Assembly: GCA_038211295.1 (NCBI GenBank)
Contig: JBBQVS010000028.1
Span: 1 to 43,432, forward strand
DNA length: 43,432 nt
Direction of reading: 5' to 3'
From: JBBQVS01 sp038211295
GTDB lineage: Bacteria > Chloroflexota > Ktedonobacteria > Ktedonobacterales > Ktedonobacteraceae
Shown here one piece after another: positions 41,920 to 43,432 of the stretch (the stretch's first letter is position 1; each line of letters starts with the position of its first letter). Made by a program: the position numbers and the translations under genes. A model generated the notes under the pieces. That model worked only from the letters and a program-made list of their open reading frames with translations. It made no database searches and had not been told where the DNA came from.

Positions 41920-42789
41920 ATGTTTAATCGTGTTGCTATTCTTGGCTTGGGACTGATTGGTGGCTCTCTTGGTCTTGCACTCCACGAGGCAAAAGCCGCA
42001 AACGAGATTGTTGGCTATGATAAGGGAAAAGGTGTTGGCGAGCGTGCACATGCTATAGGAGCTATTGATATAGTGTACGGTTCAGCTACCGAGGCTGTAC
42101 AGGGGGCGGAGCTAGTTATTCTTGCGACGCCAGTTGGTGCTGTATATGGTCTCTTGAAAGAAATGGCACCGTTTGTTGCAACGGGAACCGTTGTAACAGA
42201 TGTCGCGAGCACAAAAAGTCAGGTGCTTACATGGGCGAACGAACTATTACCTGCTTCTGTCTGGTTTGTAGGTGGGCATCCTATGACAGGTAAAGAGACA
42301 AGTGGTATAGAGGTCGCTGATGCTGCATTATTTCAAGGATGCGTATACTGTGTCACACCAACAATACGGACTGAAACAAGTGCTCTAAACAAAGTCGTAG
42401 CTCTTGTAGAAATACTTGGAGCGCGTATACACTACATAAACGCTGAGGAGCACGATAGGCAAGTTGCTAGCGTGAGCCATCTTCCATTCCTTGCGTCTAT
42501 CGCTCTTGTGGCAGCTATTACTCAGGATGCTACATGGAGTGAATCGTCTCTTTTAGCCGCAACGGGCTTTCAAGATATGACGCGGCTTGCGGGTGGTAGT
42601 CCTGAAATGTATCGTGATATCTGCACTACTAACAGTGCGACTATTGTCGCGATGCTTGACGCGTATGTAGGTGTCCTAAAGCAGATGAGTGCTCGCATAC
42701 AACAGCAAGACAACACGCTCTCGGAGATATTTGTTGAAGCGAAACGGCTTCGCGACGAATGGCAAAAAACAAGAGATTTTACTGAGTGA
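41920..42789 (+). CDS. tyrA: Prephenate dehydrogenase
   Basis: 289-aa enzyme converting prephenate and NAD+ to 4-hydroxyphenylpyruvate in tyrosine synthesis. The dinucleotide-binding loop is VAILGLGLIGGSLGLAL at the N-terminus; conserved marks are ILATPVGAV, VVTDVASTKSQVL, FVGGHPMTGKETSGIEVADAALFQG and VASVSHLPFLASIAL with the catalytic His regions. No chorismate mutase or ACT domain is fused, so feedback control must come otherwise. GAAGGTG lies 8 nt before the ATG. It is probably transcribed from the promoter at 41627, with the small ORF in between. The rRNA operon follows. Confidence 0.95.
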   Translation: MFNRVAILGLGLIGGSLGLALHEAKAANEIVGYDKGKGVGERAHAIGAIDIVYGSATEAVQGAELVILATPVGAVYGLLKEMAPFVATGTVVTDVASTKSQVLTWANELLPASVWFVGGHPMTGKETSGIEVADAALFQGCVYCVTPTIRTETSALNKVVALVEILGARIHYINAEEHDRQVASVSHLPFLASIALVAAITQDATWSESSLLAATGFQDMTRLAGGSPEMYRDICTTNSATIVAMLDAYVGVLKQMSARIQQQDNTLSEIFVEAKRLRDEWQKTRDFTE

Positions 42790-42800
42790 TAACAAACCCC

Positions 42801-42829
42801 TTGACAAGCCGAGCAGCCTGTGGCATACT
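42801..42829 (+). promoter_or_regulatory. rRNA promoter P1
   Basis: TTGACA (42801-42806), 17-nt spacer, CATACT (42824-42829). Begins 12 nt after the tyrA stop. Confidence 0.75.
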
Positions 42830-43077
42830 AGCAACGTTCCCGAAAACAGACACCCCACTTTTATGATGGGTGCTTGTGTGCGGAACAAGTCGTGTATCGT
42901 CTTCTCCTGGAGATCAGCCACCTGCGTGGTTCCTCAGAGAAACACTTCTTCCACGAGCATGAGAGAGACCCAACGCTGGATGGCCACATTTTTGTGGCTC
43001 CTCCACCCCGACGGGCGTACTCATGAGCCACGAAGAACCGCTGTTTGACCGTCTCGCAAAACTCGTGAGAGAAACGC

Positions 43078-43106
43078 TTGACAAACCGCAAACAGTATGC
43101 GATACT
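43078..43106 (+). promoter_or_regulatory. rRNA promoter P2
   Basis: TTGACA (43078-43083), 17-nt spacer, GATACT (43101-43106), about 300 nt before 16S. Confidence 0.78.
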
Positions 43107-43167
43107 ACACTCACAGTCAAGCGACGCACGAAATGCTCGCGAGGCTCCAGCGAAAAATAAACACTGC

Positions 43168-43190
43168 ACCTTGACAATTGAAGAGTGGAA
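43168..43190 (+). promoter_or_regulatory. boxA-like rRNA leader antitermination element
   Basis: ACCTTGACAATTGAAGAG resembles the conserved leader sequence of many bacterial rRNA operons (TTTGAxAACTxAATAG type). Its TTGACA is not followed by a -10 element. Comparison from memory. Confidence 0.4.
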
Positions 43191-43381
43191 AGCAGAACAG
43201 AACAAACGGTAAGTTTACATGCAGTACGGACGCGCAAGCGTTCGCGCACAGGTTCTGTCAATACAACCTCATGCAGGCCAACCCGGTCTGGATGAGTTCA
43301 ATGAGTTTCCGCGAACAGCCAAATGCAACAGTAACAACGACAGCAGTTTGGCCTGGATTGCAACTCAACACATGGCTTTAT

Positions 43382-43395
43382 CGTGCTTCGGCACG
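43382..43395 (+). other. UUCG tetraloop hairpin before 16S
   Basis: CGTGC-TTCG-GCACG: a 5-bp stem closed by the very stable C(UUCG)G tetraloop, about 15 nt before the 16S 5' end. Probably part of the precursor folding or RNase III processing region. Confidence 0.6.
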
Positions 43396-43409
43396 GTGAG
43401 ATAGACACA

Positions 43410-43432
43410 TGAATGGCGAGTTTGATCCTGGC
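43410..43432 (+). rRNA. rrs: 16S ribosomal RNA, 5' end only
   Basis: GAGTTTGATCCTGGC at 43418-43432 is the universal 16S 5' sequence (27F primer site). By analogy with E. coli numbering the mature end is near 43410. The gene runs off the window. Confidence 0.93.

Larger units (their letters stand above)
42790..43409 (+). other. rRNA operon leader and promoter region
   Basis: 620 nt without a gene between tyrA and 16S. It carries two tandem promoters, several short stems (for example GCCACA/TGTGGC at 42983-42998) and a boxA-like element. The ORFs seen here are rich in Arg, Ser and Cys and have no ribosome sites. Confidence 0.7.

Noticed and set aside
41608..42051. 147-aa minus-strand frame
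   Set aside because: Overlaps the promoter, the small ORF and the start of tyrA on the other strand; no ribosome site.
43171..43176. Third TTGACA as an rRNA promoter
   Set aside because: No -10 element at 16-18 nt; better explained as part of a boxA-like leader element.
1..43432. Mobile elements, CRISPR arrays, tRNA genes
   Set aside because: No transposase, integrase, spaced direct repeats or GTTCRANNC-bearing cloverleaf recognised on either strand.

Overview
The window looks like a chromosomal segment of a Chloroflexota bacterium, most likely class Ktedonobacteria. The grounds are indirect: a membrane-anchored XRE-type regulator with a Pro/Thr-rich stalk, a short animal-type transketolase, a eukaryote-type deoxyribose-phosphate aldolase beside an ALDH16-type dehydrogenase, DUF169 and DUF2256 proteins, a sugar ABC operon without its own ATPase, and moderate GC with sigma70-like promoters. 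No phylogenetic test was possible. I see no prophage, insertion sequence, CRISPR array or tRNA. The right edge runs into the 5' end of a 16S rRNA gene.

Layout. 1-3.1 kb: a truncated RecD-like helicase, a rhodanese-type sulfurtransferase and a SufU-like Fe-S scaffold. 3.1-4.5 kb (minus): flavin reductase and an Fe-S uracil-DNA glycosylase, overlapping by 20 nt. 4.5-9.0 kb: corrinoid/siderophore-type ABC permease and ATPase, a MoaD/ThiS-like protein without the terminal Gly-Gly, and a YifB/ComM ATPase. 9.0-17.4 kb: small membrane proteins, DUF2256, transketolase, a lipid kinase with an extra C-terminal domain, an extended RNase HI, DUF169 and an APH-type kinase. 17.7-25.5 kb: an orphan extracytoplasmic-loop protein, deoC plus ALDH16, a large orphan membrane protein and small unknowns. 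25.6-30.9 kb: a second lipid kinase, endonuclease III, a minus-strand ParA / Rho-N-like / phosphopantetheinyl transferase run, and the divergent HTH-transmembrane protein. 30.9-37.8 kb: an alpha/beta-hydrolase fused to an acyl-CoA synthetase, an M20 peptidase, and a DUF697-type GTPase with an unknown partner. 37.8-41.3 kb (minus): a sugar-binding lipoprotein and two permeases. 41.6-43.4 kb: a strong promoter with a 41-codon ORF, prephenate dehydrogenase, then tandem rRNA promoters and the start of 16S.

Many transcription units end in long perfect hairpins (17-22 bp stems), often placed between convergent genes. Clear metabolic links are deoxyribose-5-phosphate breakdown (DeoC, then acetaldehyde oxidation by ALDH16, then glyceraldehyde-3-phosphate into the transketolase pool), sulfur and Fe-S handling (sulfurtransferase, SufU, Fe-S glycosylases), and sugar import. 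The best candidates for something undescribed are the ParA/Rho-N-like/Sfp operon facing the transmembrane HTH protein, the hydrolase-ligase fusion, the lipid kinase with an added C-terminal domain, and the small ORF ahead of tyrA.
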